Shown one piece after another: positions 54,702 through 64,000 of a stretch of 64,000 nt of DNA (its first letter is position 1; the number at the start of each line of letters is the position of its first letter). The position numbers were made by a program, and so were the translations under genes. Below the pieces are notes generated by a model, which was given only the letters and a program-made list of their open reading frames with translations, did no database searches and had not been told where the DNA came from. The stretch comes from Fen-1258 sp964441505 (lineage in GTDB: Bacteria > Bacteroidota > Ignavibacteria > Ignavibacteriales > Melioribacteraceae). The stretch covers positions 70,462 to 134,461 of the forward strand of contig CAYTUV010000007.1 of the NCBI GenBank assembly GCA_964441505.1, in the 5' to 3' direction.

Positions 54702-55466
54702 TTGAATTTCAAGAACAAAGTTGTTTTAATAACAGGTGCCTCTTCCGGAATCGGAAAAGCAATAGCACGTCAATTAGCAGAAGAAAATTGCAGACTTGTC
54801 TTACTTGCCCGGAGAATTGAATTACTGGAACATTTAAACAAGGAATTGCAGCTAACCGATGACAAAGTTCTAATTATCAAATGTGATGTTGGCAAAAAAG
54901 AAGAAGTTGCTTCTGCTTATGAAAAGATAAAAGAAAGATTCGGCGGTGTTGATATTGCAATACTTAACGCCGGCTACGGTCACGAAGTAACAGTTCAAAA
55001 TTATAATTCCAGATTTGCAGAAGACACATTCGGTGCTAACATTTTTGGTATTGTATATTGGGTCGAACAGCTTCTTCCTAGATTTATTGAGAAGAAGGAG
55101 GGTGTGATTGTTGGGGTATCAAGTCTTGCCGATAACCGTGGATACTCCGGCAGCGGATTCTATTGTGCAAGCAAAGCAGCGGCGTCTGTATATCTTGAAG
55201 GGTTACGGATAGAATTAAAACCGAGAGGCATTAAAGTTATAACGGTAAAGCCCGGATTTGTTAGAACCCCAATGACTGAAAAAAATAAATATCAAATGCC
55301 GATGCTAATGGAACCGGAAAAGGCAGCGCAGATTATTACAGAAGGAATTAAAAAAGAAAAAAACATTATTCAATTTCCATGGCAGATTGTTCTCGTAACA
55401 AGGCTTGTTGGGTTTCTGCCAAATAGTTTATATGAATGGCTTGCGGGGAAACAAAATAAAATATGA
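54702..55466 (+). CDS. short-chain dehydrogenase/reductase
   Basis: 254 residues, TTG start behind AGGCGG. Classical SDR: NAD(P) loop LITGASSGIGKAIA, NAGYG, active Ser and the YxxxK motif YCASKAA, PGFVRTPM. A C-terminal tail (FPWQIVLVTRLVGFLPNSLY) suggests membrane contact, as in SDRs acting on lipids. Overlaps the following gene by 4 bases (ATGA). Confidence 0.93.
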   Translation: MNFKNKVVLITGASSGIGKAIARQLAEENCRLVLLARRIELLEHLNKELQLTDDKVLIIKCDVGKKEEVASAYEKIKERFGGVDIAILNAGYGHEVTVQNYNSRFAEDTFGANIFGIVYWVEQLLPRFIEKKEGVIVGVSSLADNRGYSGSGFYCASKAAASVYLEGLRIELKPRGIKVITVKPGFVRTPMTEKNKYQMPMLMEPEKAAQIITEGIKKEKNIIQFPWQIVLVTRLVGFLPNSLYEWLAGKQNKI

Positions 55467-56710
55467 ATTATAGGTTAAATAAAAATATGTTTGTGTTTTC
55501 GAAGCGGTTTTTTTATCTGCTTCTTCTTACTATTTCTATCTCTCTCGTTTCATGCAAAAGTGAAGATTCGCCGGTTGAACCGGTAGAGCAGAAACGTGGT
55601 GATATTGTAAGTACAAATTTTATTACAAACTACAGCAGACAAGTTGTTCAGACTTTTATAACTCTTGCCGCCGGTCAGCAGATAAATGTTACTCTTAAGT
55701 ATGATGTTGATGCTTACAAGATAGTATACCGCACACTCGATCCGAAAGGAAATGTTGTTATCGCATCAGGAGCGATTTTTATTCCCAAAGGAAAAGATAA
55801 TCTTCCTTTGATAAGTCTTCAGCATGGGACACAAACTAACAGAAATGTAGTAGCTTCTGTAAATCCGCTTTACTCAATTGAGGGTCTCACCGCCGCTGCG
55901 CTCGGCTATTATACTTTGGTTCCGGATTATCTTGGTTTAGGCGAATCAACATTGCTTCACCCGTATCATTATGCAAAATCATCAGCCGATTGTGTGATTG
56001 ATTTAATTCGCTCAGGCAGAGAGTTCGCGCGGAGTTCTAATATAAAATTAAATGGACAGGTTTTTCTTGCCGGCTATTCCGAAGGCGGGTACGTTACTCT
56101 TGCCGCTCATAAAGAGATAGAAAAAAATTACAGCGGTGAAATAAAAATTGCTGCCTGTGCGCCGATGGCGGAGGCGTATGATCTCAACCTAACTGCTAAG
56201 ACTATTCTCCAGAAACAAACGTACAATCAGCCGTCGTACCTTTCTTTTTTTGTCGTTGCCTACAATGAAATTTATAGATGGAACAAATTGAGTGAAGCGT
56301 TCAATTCTCCATATGCCGAAAAAATGCTTTCTCTCTTTGATGGGACCAAAATAACAACGGAAATCAACGTGCAGTTGACAACTAATATCAGCCAACTCTT
56401 TAAACAAAATTTTTTGAACGCATACCTTAACGGAAGCGAGGCGGATCTTACAACCGCTTTTACAAATAACAGTTTGTTGAATTGGACTCCGTCGGCACCT
56501 CTCCGGTTTTATCACGGCAGCGCTGATGAATATGTCCCGTATGAAAACTCTACTAATGCGCGCGACTATTTTAAATCAGTAGGTGCAACTGTTGAATTAA
56601 TAACTATTCCCGGCGGGACACATACCTCAACAGCTTTGCCAAGTATTATCAATACCATTGATTGGTTTGAAACAATCAGACTTAACAAACATGTGCTCGC
56701 TTTGCGCTGA
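55463..56710 (+). CDS. alpha/beta hydrolase lipoprotein (secretory lipase-like)
   Basis: 415 residues from ATG 55463; a Met nine codons in (55487) would give a cleaner signal (MFVFSKRFFYLLLLTISISL). Lipobox LVSC places it in the envelope. Hydrolase marks: LQHGTQTNR (oxyanion), VPDYLGLGES, nucleophile GYSEGGYVTLAAH, and near the end FYHGSADEYVPY (acid) and PGGTHTSTALP (His). Similar to the LIP secretory lipase family; probably an esterase. Translation coupled to the SDR gene. Confidence 0.88.
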   Translation: MNYRLNKNMFVFSKRFFYLLLLTISISLVSCKSEDSPVEPVEQKRGDIVSTNFITNYSRQVVQTFITLAAGQQINVTLKYDVDAYKIVYRTLDPKGNVVIASGAIFIPKGKDNLPLISLQHGTQTNRNVVASVNPLYSIEGLTAAALGYYTLVPDYLGLGESTLLHPYHYAKSSADCVIDLIRSGREFARSSNIKLNGQVFLAGYSEGGYVTLAAHKEIEKNYSGEIKIAACAPMAEAYDLNLTAKTILQKQTYNQPSYLSFFVVAYNEIYRWNKLSEAFNSPYAEKMLSLFDGTKITTEINVQLTTNISQLFKQNFLNAYLNGSEADLTTAFTNNSLLNWTPSAPLRFYHGSADEYVPYENSTNARDYFKSVGATVELITIPGGTHTSTALPSIINTIDWFETIRLNKHVLALR

Positions 56711-57309
56711 TATAGAATTGTCTCTGCCTCTTAGTAAACTCCAAACAACTGATAAAAAAGTTCTATAGTGTTCTAAAGTACCTTAAAGAAAATATTCAGA
56801 CAAAAATGATTTTTTCAAAGTCATGGAACCCTCTGAAAAATACATTTTGTCACTTCGACCGAAGGGAGAAGTCTTTGAATTTAGAAAGATTTCAGATGTT
56901 TCTCATGATGACTTTTTACGAGGATAATATTCCACCCCAGTATGTTTATTTCTTCTTCAACTAAATTCACCCGGCAAGGGATTGCTGTGTAATATTTCTA
57001 GACAATAGTTCTATGATTGATTTCCGCTTTCCCCTTGACAAGGCTGGTTAAATTCAGTTATTAACTCATTTTAATTACTCAAGTTGATAATTAATTAAAA
57101 AATTATAAATTACACTCAGAAAATTTGAAACTTTTAATTCCCCGTTGCGAAAATCCTATTCTTCCTGAATAAATTTCTTATTCTGATATTATTCATTTTG
57201 CGGATCCAGTATATACTCAACAGTACTTTAATACAGCTATAATTTGTTTCTCATGCTGGGGGTAGATGGTTTATAAACAACAATTTCTAAAACTATTAAG
57301 GAGAATTCT
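56711..57309. other. 599-base AT-rich non-coding stretch
   Basis: No convincing ORF. It holds repeat copy C (56849-56912) and long A/T tracts; promoter elements for the following genes must be near its right end. I see nothing else. Confidence 0.6.
56849..56912. repeat. dispersed palindromic repeat, copy C (degraded)
   Basis: gtcacttcgaccgaagggagaagtct at the left and ...tctcatgatgac at the right match the ends and internal words (gagaaatct, tttct) of copies A and B, but the inverted-repeat ends have diverged. Confidence 0.55.
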
Positions 57310-57459
57310 ATGGGGAAAAATTAAAAAATTTTATTTGATGAAATTTTTTACTCTAATCTATCAGCAGACAAATTGGATGAGGGATTAGAGAGGTCTCAAA
57401 TTCTATTAATTTCTTGCCGACATCGAATACTGAAACTTTATAAAAAATTTCATTTGTAA
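57310..57459 (+). pseudogene. possible small gene with in-frame TAA at codon 5
   Basis: A very strong ribosome site (AAGGAGAA, 4 bases before ATG 57310) opens a frame that stops at codon 5 (TAA 57322) and then remains open for 44 more codons to 57459 (KILFDEIFYSNLSADKLDEG..). Either a 4-residue leader, or a small gene with a nonsense change (CAA to TAA fits). AT-rich surroundings make chance reading frames likely; low confidence. Confidence 0.25.
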
Positions 57460-57476
57460 TTATTAGGAGTTGGAAC

Positions 57477-58222
57477 ATGAAAAAATTATTTATTCCTATA
57501 GTTTTATTCTTGTTGGTTGCAGCGCTGATATAACCGAAAATCCAACAAGTCCGCAGGATAATACCTCAGTAAAAAGCCAAACCCTGCCTAAACAAATAAG
57601 TGCTGGTAAAATAACCCACGAAAAGGTATTTCCCGAAGTTTTAAAATTTATGGAGACGAAAAGGAAAGAGTATGGAATAACATATAGTCCAAATTTAAAA
57701 CCCCAAAAGTCACAAAGAGTTGATATAACAAAAATTCCGGGTATAGTTATTCCAGCACTAAGTGAAATTGAAAAATTATATCAAGGAAACGGTAAATATT
57801 TTTCCGGGCATAATTATAAACAAATTGAAGATGCATCTCCCATGACGGGTAAATCTTCTCCTGGGCCAAGCATAGTACAAAATGATTTTATTACATTTGA
57901 CTATTATAGCTGGTGTATACCTTATCCGAGTCCACAAAAACCATGGTTTGAATATATGGGATCTGGTCAAGAACTTAAATATAATGGAAGTCCATTCCCA
58001 ATGGATGATATGTATGTAAGGTCGTATCATTTCTTTAATAGTTCCCTTCAAGATTATGTGGAAGCCGAGGATTATGATGTTTCATCAATAGAAGCTTCTG
58101 ATTGGCATGAACAAGCACAATGGCCGTATTTCTGGGAAGTTGGTGGATATCATTATGGTTGGAATTATAGCCCTTGGATCCAAATCGAAACTGTAAGTTA
58201 TGCTTATGATGGAGATATTTAA
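57477..58222 (+). pseudogene. lipoprotein gene with one-base shift in the signal region
   Basis: The expected start, ATG 57477 behind AGGAG, reads a signal-like MKKLFIPIVLFLL and then meets a stop (TAA at ~57531) after VAALI. The body of the protein (residues from GCSADITENPTSPQ) lies in the other frame and joins if one base is restored, for example in the A6 run at 57480-57485 or in the TTG run. The joined protein has lipobox (L/V)VGC and a ~235-residue body rich in Tyr and Trp with no family that I recognise. Likely a single-base deletion or base-call error. Confidence 0.72.
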
Positions 58223-58274
58223 GATAAGGATTGAGAAAAATTTTAAATACTTTCTTATTTAAAAAAGTTGGTCC

Positions 58275-58303
58275 AAAAGGTCCCAGAATATTCGGGACTT
58301 TTT
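58275..58303 (+). terminator. rho-independent terminator
   Basis: Arms AAAAGGTCCC and GGGACTTTTT pair with one G-T wobble, ending in TTTTT; the loop contains GAATATTC. Lies 53 bases after the lipoprotein stop and before the next gene. Confidence 0.85.
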
Positions 58304-58354
58304 GGATAACATTTATTATTGAAAAACCGGTTAAAAGATTTAATAGGTGATACT

Positions 58355-59895
58355 ATGAAAAAAATTTTTGTTTTTATTTTTTCGTTGTTATTATTTGTTT
58401 GTACTTCCTTCAGCCTTCAAAAATCAATTTTTAACTCTGAAGGTATTAAATGGCAAACTCCTTTAAGACTTTCAGACAGTACACATATACAATTTGATTA
58501 TTCGATGCTTTCTATAATAACGCAGGAACATATTATTTTTCCATACGTAGAGAGCACAATGGATACTACTGTACCTATAAAAGATGCTAATAATATTAAT
58601 GTATATGTTAGGAAATTTAAAAATGGAATTCTTTCAAATGCTATTAATTTAACAAACAGCATCTATAATTCATCCCATCCCATAATAAAAACCGATAAAA
58701 ATGGGATTACGCATTTAATCTGGGGACAAAGCTTTCTTACACCAAGTTCGTCATCATATATAAATCCTAAAGATATCTACTATTCTTTTTATAATAATGG
58801 TATCTGGTCTTCTCCGGAAAATATTTTTCATTTAGATTCATTAAAAAGTCTTACTGCTTATAGAGCCTCAAAACTAGAAATAGATTCCCAAAACCGTTTG
58901 CATTTACTATGGAAGGGAGAAAATAAATTAACAGGTGAACATTTTTATCATAAAGTTGAACAAAATTTTACCTGGAGTGAGACAAAAGAGATATTGTTTA
59001 GAACAGCCGATTATGATTTTATTTTTGATAAAAATGATAGAATGCACATGGTCTATTTTAGACCGGAACTAAGCGGTGGATATGATGAAAACAGTGTATA
59101 CTACCGTTATTCGGATAATTATGGTGAATCATGGTCTGATTCAGTATTGGTGCATAAATCCGGCAGTCAAAATGCGATTAGAGCACAACTTTTTATAGAT
59201 CAAAAAAATAAAATCCATATAATATGGACCAAAAATCTTTCCGGGCTAAAGGTTGCAGCAGAAACAATATATCATTCATTCTCATCTGACGGTGTAACTT
59301 GGAATCAACCTAAAGCTATTACTCCTCAAGTGCTTGATGGAACACTATATTTCAGTGCAGCAATTGATAAAAATGATAAAATTCATTTAGTATATGATTT
59401 GCGGAAGGGTTTTGGTCAATTGCCGGTAAAATTATGTTATACATACTGGGATGGTACAAATTGGAGTGTTCCTGAAGAAATTTTGACTGATGCTCAAATG
59501 CCAGCAATAGAAATTGATAATTCTAATTTTCTTCATCTTGTCTTTGCTGACGGTATGAAAGGATATAAATATTATACCAGAACAACTACACCTTTAATAA
59601 CAAGAGTTGATGAAAAAAAAATAACATTCCGGACAAATATGAGTTATATCAAAATTTTCCGAATCCATTCAATCCGGCAACAACCATAAACTATCAATTA
59701 CCGGAGAATACTTTTGTTACAATGAAGGTTTACAATATTCTGGGTAAAGAGGTAGCCACATTGGTAAAGGAGAACAAACCGCCCGGATACTATAAGGTAA
59801 ATTTCGAAGCGGTTAAACTTACAAGCGGCATTTATATCTGCACTATTAACGCAGGCAATTACACTCAATCGAAAAAAATGTTGCTTATGAAATGA
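58355..59895 (+). pseudogene. T9SS-exported beta-propeller-like protein, frameshifted before its sorting domain
   Basis: Frame one from ATG 58355 (AGGTGA upstream; signal MKKIFVFIFSLLLFVCTSFS) codes ~430 residues with sialidase/BNR-like blades (SDNYGESWSDSVLVHKSG; SSDGVTWNQPKAITPQVLDG; YTYWDGTNWSVPEEILTDA). It ends at 59689. The other frame from ~59614 reads NNIPDKYELYQNFPNPFNP then the type A T9SS sorting domain (VYNILGKEVATLV, SGIYICTI, QSKKMLLMK) to TGA 59893. The frames meet in the A8 run 59613-59620; one more A restores a continuous 513-residue protein with signal, propeller and sorting domain. Confidence 0.8.
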
Positions 59896-60034
59896 TGTTG
59901 AGAAAGAAGCAACAGTTCTATTCAGGAGATTTCCAGGCATTCAGCCAAATAGATTGTATATCGGACTTCTGAAAAAAATGGATAAAAAAAAGGTCCGGGA
60001 GATTCATCTATCAGAATGTAATAAAACAGAAAAC

Positions 60035-62143
60035 TTATAAAGGTTTAATACTGACTGCGCATCCGCCCCCCTCTGCAAGTTTTATTCTGAGTATATCTTT
60101 TGATGTAACCTGCTGTGTGTGAATTTTATACACCATAGGATTCTTTTCCCAGTGCGCATCGTCCGCGTCGGCATAAATTGCAGCCGAGTATATTTTCCCT
60201 TCATCCAAGAAGGAAAGATCCAGGTTGGCGGTGCGGGAATTCTCATCTGTTATCGCACCGGCAAACCAATCGTTCTTGCCTTTGGCTTTTCTTGCTACGG
60301 TGATGTAATCGCCCGGCTCCGCCTCGAGATATTTTGTATCATCCCAGTCGACCGCTACATCTTTAATAAACTGAAAAGCATCAAGATGCTTTTCGTAATT
60401 CTCCGGAAGATCAGCCGCCATTTGAAGTGGTGAGTACATTGTTAAATAAAGAGCAAGCTGTTTAGCCAGTGTGGTATGAACTTGTTCCTTTTTGTTTGGA
60501 TCGTAATAATCCATTTTGATCTGAAAAATTCCGGGAGTGTAATCCATTGGTCCGCCCAGTAATCGTGTAAACGGGAGAATCGTTTCATGTTCCGGAGGAT
60601 TGCCAACACTCCATGCGTTGAATTCATTTCCGCGCGCAGCTTCGCATGCAAGCCAGTTAGGATATGTGCGGCTCAACCCAGTTGGCCGAACCGGTTCATG
60701 AGCATTTAACATTATTTTGTTTTCGGCAAGTCTTTCGGCAACACGAACGTAATGATTAACCATCCATTGTCCGTCATGAGATTCACCGCGCGGAATAATT
60801 CTTCCAACATAACCGGTCTTAACCGAATTATAACCGTATTTTTTCATTAAGACATAGGCTTCATCCATCCGGCGTTCGTAATTAGTTACAGAGGCAGAAG
60901 TTTCATGATGCATAATTAGCTTAACATTTTTCTCTGTAGCGTATTTCGAAAGTCCGGCAATATCAAAATCCGGGTATGGAGTTAAAAAATCAAAAACATT
61001 TTCTTTCCATTGTCCGTACCAGTCTTCCCATCCCACATTCCAGCCTTCAACAAGCACACCGTCAAATCCATGTTCGGCAGCAAAATCAATATACCTTTTT
61101 GTATTAATGGTTGTCGCTCCATGTTTGCCGTTGGGTTTAATGTTTTTCCAATCAGTTGTTAGCAGGTTCACATTTTTTGTGTCGGTATAATTCCATGCTG
61201 CTGTTCCAATGTGCATTTCCCACCAGATGCCTACATACTTCATCGGCTTTATCCAGCTAACATCTTTAATTTTTGAGGGCTCGTTAAGATTCAATATTAA
61301 TTTTGATGAGAGGAGATCTTCTGCTTTATTACTAACAATAATTGTTCGCCATGGTGTGTAGAACGGAGCCTGAAGATATGCTTTATTGCCCACAGCGTCG
61401 GGGACAAGTTGTGAAGTCAAAATAAATTTTGATTGATCAACCTCAACATGCATTGCGGGATAGTTAATCAAAGCTGCTTCAAAAATGCTGATGTATAATC
61501 CATCATCGGATTTCATCAGCAAGGGTGTCTGAACATAATTTTTACCGATTAAGGTTTTAACACCAATTTCATTCACATTTTTCCCGAATGTTGCATCAAT
61601 GCCGCTTAAACTAGACTTTGTGTAGTAGTACTCATTTGAATCATAATCTCCCGGAATCCAAAATGCTGTGTGATCTCTCGCCAGGTTGAATTGGGTTAAT
61701 TCATTGGCTACGATGAAGTAATTCAGATTATCCTGTAGCGGAAATTCATATCGGAAACCAAGCCCGTCATCAAATAATCGGAAACGTAAAATCAGTACAC
61801 GATTATTTACATTTTTCTGCTGAAGAGTAACTGCAAGCTCTCTGTAATTACTGCGGATTGTTTTTACTTCGCCCCAAACCGGACTCCATGATTCATCAAC
61901 AATTGAGGAATCAACTTTAACTACAGAAAAATTCTTAATGAATGAGGGTTGATCAAACAGCTCAATACCAAGCATGCTTTCATTTACGATGAATTGTTTC
62001 TCGTATGAAAGTTGATAAGTTGGAATACCCTCATGATTAACCGAAAAGTGAAGAGCCAAATTTCCGCCGGGTGATTTTATAGTTTGAGCGGAGATCGTTA
62101 AGCTTATCAAAATTACTATTAGTATAATTATAACCCGCTTCAT
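60035..62143 (-). CDS. GH97 alpha-glucosidase, SusB-type inverting
   Basis: 702 residues; signal peptide to about residue 19. GH97 alpha-glucosidase on starch-like glucosides. Catalytic acids are seen at E414 (HHETS), E483 (NAHEPVRPTG) and E507 (ARGNEFNAW); their spacing equals that of SusB E439/E508/E532 (family knowledge), which places it in the inverting calcium-dependent branch. An (alpha/beta)8 barrel with an N-terminal beta-sandwich is expected. No susC/susD pair is nearby; the TonB receptor at 46 kb is not adjacent. Confidence 0.92.
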   Translation of the reverse strand: MKRVIIILIVILISLTISAQTIKSPGGNLALHFSVNHEGIPTYQLSYEKQFIVNESMLGIELFDQPSFIKNFSVVKVDSSIVDESWSPVWGEVKTIRSNYRELAVTLQQKNVNNRVLILRFRLFDDGLGFRYEFPLQDNLNYFIVANELTQFNLARDHTAFWIPGDYDSNEYYYTKSSLSGIDATFGKNVNEIGVKTLIGKNYVQTPLLMKSDDGLYISIFEAALINYPAMHVEVDQSKFILTSQLVPDAVGNKAYLQAPFYTPWRTIIVSNKAEDLLSSKLILNLNEPSKIKDVSWIKPMKYVGIWWEMHIGTAAWNYTDTKNVNLLTTDWKNIKPNGKHGATTINTKRYIDFAAEHGFDGVLVEGWNVGWEDWYGQWKENVFDFLTPYPDFDIAGLSKYATEKNVKLIMHHETSASVTNYERRMDEAYVLMKKYGYNSVKTGYVGRIIPRGESHDGQWMVNHYVRVAERLAENKIMLNAHEPVRPTGLSRTYPNWLACEAARGNEFNAWSVGNPPEHETILPFTRLLGGPMDYTPGIFQIKMDYYDPNKKEQVHTTLAKQLALYLTMYSPLQMAADLPENYEKHLDAFQFIKDVAVDWDDTKYLEAEPGDYITVARKAKGKNDWFAGAITDENSRTANLDLSFLDEGKIYSAAIYADADDAHWEKNPMVYKIHTQQVTSKDILRIKLAEGGGCAVSIKPL

Positions 62144-62227
62144 AAAAACTCCTTCTCCAAATTATTTTTTATTTATCTGTGCGAAGAAAAGAAATGGTAA
62201 ATCTTAACTTCGATTATCTTATTCTAT

Positions 62228-63862
62228 TCAAAAAGGTTTTGATTTAATTCCAACCGCGTTAAGAACTTTGGCAACCGGATAGGGTAAAAACGCTCCGCCC
62301 CATTGCGGCACTAAATATTTATCCCAGTAATTCCAAAGAAGCAGACCGTCATCTGTTTCCGGTTCAAGCAGATAAGCCGCAACGTTAGCAAGCGGCTGTG
62401 CAGTTCGAACAATTAAACTTCCTGCGGCGAATTCTCTTTTCTCTTTTATGTATTCAACTTTGATTGAGTTGTTATAATGACCCTGATTCAATCTTGCTGC
62501 GGGTTTCAATTCTTTTGTTTTTATCGTTTGTACATCAAGTGTTGTTATACTCTCAAGCTTTTCGATTTTGATTCCGTGGGCTCTTAGAAGTTTAACCACC
62601 TGCGGATCAGGTGCCGTGATTATATACGCATAAGGAAATTGTACACTCCGTTTGGGAAAATAATCAGCAAGGTAAGGAACTGTAACTTGTTTTACTCTGG
62701 CAGTCGGTTTCAGCAGATCGCGTCCGTTTGCGTCTTTATAGGATTCCACTTCATAAGCGTTGATAACTTCCGGAGCCGGAGTTGGCTTTTGAATAAACTC
62801 AACAGCGAAAGAATCTTTCTCGGTTGGATTCATTCCGCGTGAGATCGTCCTTTCGTCAGCATCTTTTAACGTTTTTTTTATTTCGTCTTTGTTGGCCGAA
62901 GCATAATCTAATACTGCTCTCAATAAACTGTATGAACCAAGCACACGAGTTTTAAAATCCGCGTAAACATAATTCTCGTTTAATATAGATAGACGGTTTC
63001 TCAAACCGATATAATTTACAATGTAGCGCGGTTCGAATGCGTACGAATCCCATCCTTTACCCGGATCGCGCATGTCTCTGAACTCGCCGTAAAAAACGTT
63101 TGGTGTCTTATATTTTTCGGTCAGAGATGTTTTTACAAGCGGCATCATTTTATCGCGCATATAGTTGATAAGATTTCTGTCTGTGTTGCCGTTCATCATC
63201 CATGTATATGTTAATGGCTCTGTATGATATGACCCGTTTGTTGTATGAAGATCCAACATAATTGCCGGATCCCATCTGTTTAAAACGTTTGTGATCATTC
63301 CGTAAACTTCGGGAGTTTCAACCTTCATCGCGTCGCGGTTCAGATCAAGCATCTGTCCGTTGTGACGAACTCCTACGCCATTCAATGGTCCATTCTGATT
63401 TGTTCTGTTCTGTTTGTTGATTTGTTCGTTGCCGTCCGAGTTGAAGACCGGGCAGATTAGAATGACGATATCTTTCAGATAATTCGGAGTTTCTTTTAGC
63501 AAGATATCTCTGGCAAGCATTTGCACGGCTTCTTTACCTTCAACTTCGCCGGCGTGTATGTTGGCTTGAATATAAATTACTAGTCGCTTATCCTTCTTCA
63601 AATATTTTGAAGCTCTTGCAAGAGGTCTACTCATAATGATAAGAGGAACATCTCTTCCTTCTATACTCTTGGCCATTGATTCAATTCGAATGTTGGGAGA
63701 AATCTTTTTAAGCTGATTAAAGAAATCTATTACCTCGCTGTAGCGGGAAGTTGATTCAAAGTTGGATTTCTCTGCCGCTGTAAGAATTTTTTCTTTTGTT
63801 GAGGCAGATAAAAATGAAGCTGCGAATAAGGAAAGAAAAATAAGCAGTTTTATGACTTTCAT
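62228..63862 (-). CDS. M14-family zinc carboxypeptidase, exported
   Basis: 544 residues; signal peptide to about residue 20 (FLSASTKEK). M14 marks: zinc ligands H103 and E106 in NIHAGEVEGKEA and H206 in LDLHTTNG; N175-R176 in LDLNRDAMK. Hydrolyses C-terminal residues from peptides. The domain is followed by ~200 residues with beta-rich tail, typical of large exported M14 proteins of this group. 84 bases upstream of the GH97 gene on the same strand. Confidence 0.92.
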   Translation of the reverse strand: MKVIKLLIFLSLFAASFLSASTKEKILTAAEKSNFESTSRYSEVIDFFNQLKKISPNIRIESMAKSIEGRDVPLIIMSRPLARASKYLKKDKRLVIYIQANIHAGEVEGKEAVQMLARDILLKETPNYLKDIVILICPVFNSDGNEQINKQNRTNQNGPLNGVGVRHNGQMLDLNRDAMKVETPEVYGMITNVLNRWDPAIMLDLHTTNGSYHTEPLTYTWMMNGNTDRNLINYMRDKMMPLVKTSLTEKYKTPNVFYGEFRDMRDPGKGWDSYAFEPRYIVNYIGLRNRLSILNENYVYADFKTRVLGSYSLLRAVLDYASANKDEIKKTLKDADERTISRGMNPTEKDSFAVEFIQKPTPAPEVINAYEVESYKDANGRDLLKPTARVKQVTVPYLADYFPKRSVQFPYAYIITAPDPQVVKLLRAHGIKIEKLESITTLDVQTIKTKELKPAARLNQGHYNNSIKVEYIKEKREFAAGSLIVRTAQPLANVAAYLLEPETDDGLLLWNYWDKYLVPQWGGAFLPYPVAKVLNAVGIKSKPF

Positions 63863-63954
63863 AATCGGTCCTGATAAGAAGTTCTGAAAATTGCCAAACT
63901 AATATCGACTGCTGGAAAATTACGAAAACTTATTATAGGTTAAAATCTAATTCG

Positions 63955-63988
63955 CTACGGGGTAAGTTCCCCGCCGCTTGCGGCGTAG
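63955..63988. repeat. nested palindrome at right edge
   Basis: CTACG/CGTAG outer arms enclose CGGGG-taagtt-CCCCG and, overlapping, CGCCGC-tt-GCGGCG. GC-rich in an AT-rich gap. It may be a terminator or a dispersed hairpin element; only the part inside the window can be read. Confidence 0.5.
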
Positions 63989-64000
63989 AAACATTATCTT

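Noticed and set aside
1..64000. Genome-wide reassignment of TAG
   Set aside because: Several genes end normally in TAG (6972, 12376, 13160, 32163) and reading through adds only short unrelated tails.
1..64000. tRNA, rRNA, CRISPR, transposase, integrase
   Set aside because: Searched by eye for GGTTCGA-type arms, spaced repeats and DDE motifs; hits were in coding sequence or palindromic repeats. Small RNAs cannot be ruled out.

Overview
The window reads as chromosome of a free-living, AT-rich member of the Bacteroidota/Ignavibacteriota side of the tree, most like Ignavibacteria. The evidence is a C-terminal type IX secretion sorting domain with the FPNPFNP signature, a SusB-type GH97 alpha-glucosidase, a TonB receptor with a CarboxypepD-like N-terminus, families typical of this group (DUF3078, DUF3109, DUF4175, DUF4159), and conserved housekeeping genes (uvrB, valS, hslVU, rpoN). 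I see no rRNA, tRNA, CRISPR array, insertion sequence, phage or plasmid gene. The taxonomic call is inference from gene content.

Layout. 1-2.4 kb: end of a PKD-domain protein, then a run of very small genes with two near-identical stand-alone receiver domains. 2.4-13 kb: SufE-like protein, DUF3078 barrel, CcmE-like OB protein, uvrB, YdjM-like membrane protein, cstA, a secreted C1B peptidase divergent from an isoaspartyl peptidase, then small metabolic genes. 13-20 kb: VOC proteins, a class D beta-lactamase that ends exactly on a leftover C-terminus of an S9 peptidase, a large M1 peptidase fused to an outer-membrane barrel, a MOSC protein, a HEAT protein and an esterase broken by an in-frame TAG. 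20-34 kb: Cache/PAS histidine kinase with its receiver, TPR protein, ECF sigma/anti-sigma/effector operon, DUF4175-DUF4159 pair, M64 peptidase, lipid kinase. 34-44 kb: threonine dehydratase-like enzyme, GAF-SpoIIE phosphatase, TetR regulator with a candidate operator, valS, and a six-gene minus-strand cluster around rubrerythrin. 44-54 kb: AraC regulator, TonB receptor, membrane-anchored MutS homologue, hslVU, and DUF3109-rpoN-methyltransferase, the last broken by an in-frame TAG. 54-64 kb: SDR and lipase-like lipoprotein, an AT-rich stretch with two adjacent genes each missing one base in an A-run, then GH97 and an M14 carboxypeptidase.

How it works together. Several secreted peptidases (C1B, M1, M64, M14) plus the isoaspartyl peptidase, GH97 and TonB receptor suit an organism that degrades protein and polysaccharide. 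Control genes are numerous: ECF, sigma-54, TetR, AraC, a two-component pair and a SpoIIE phosphatase. The most distinctive feature is the number of damaged genes: two in-frame amber stops at positions where glutamine is plausible, two single-base losses in A-runs, and one gene remnant. These are either real gene decay or base-level errors in a draft or metagenome assembly; reads can decide. The best candidate for unusual biology is the M1 peptidase-Omp85-like barrel fusion, followed by the small-gene/twin-receiver locus at the left end.
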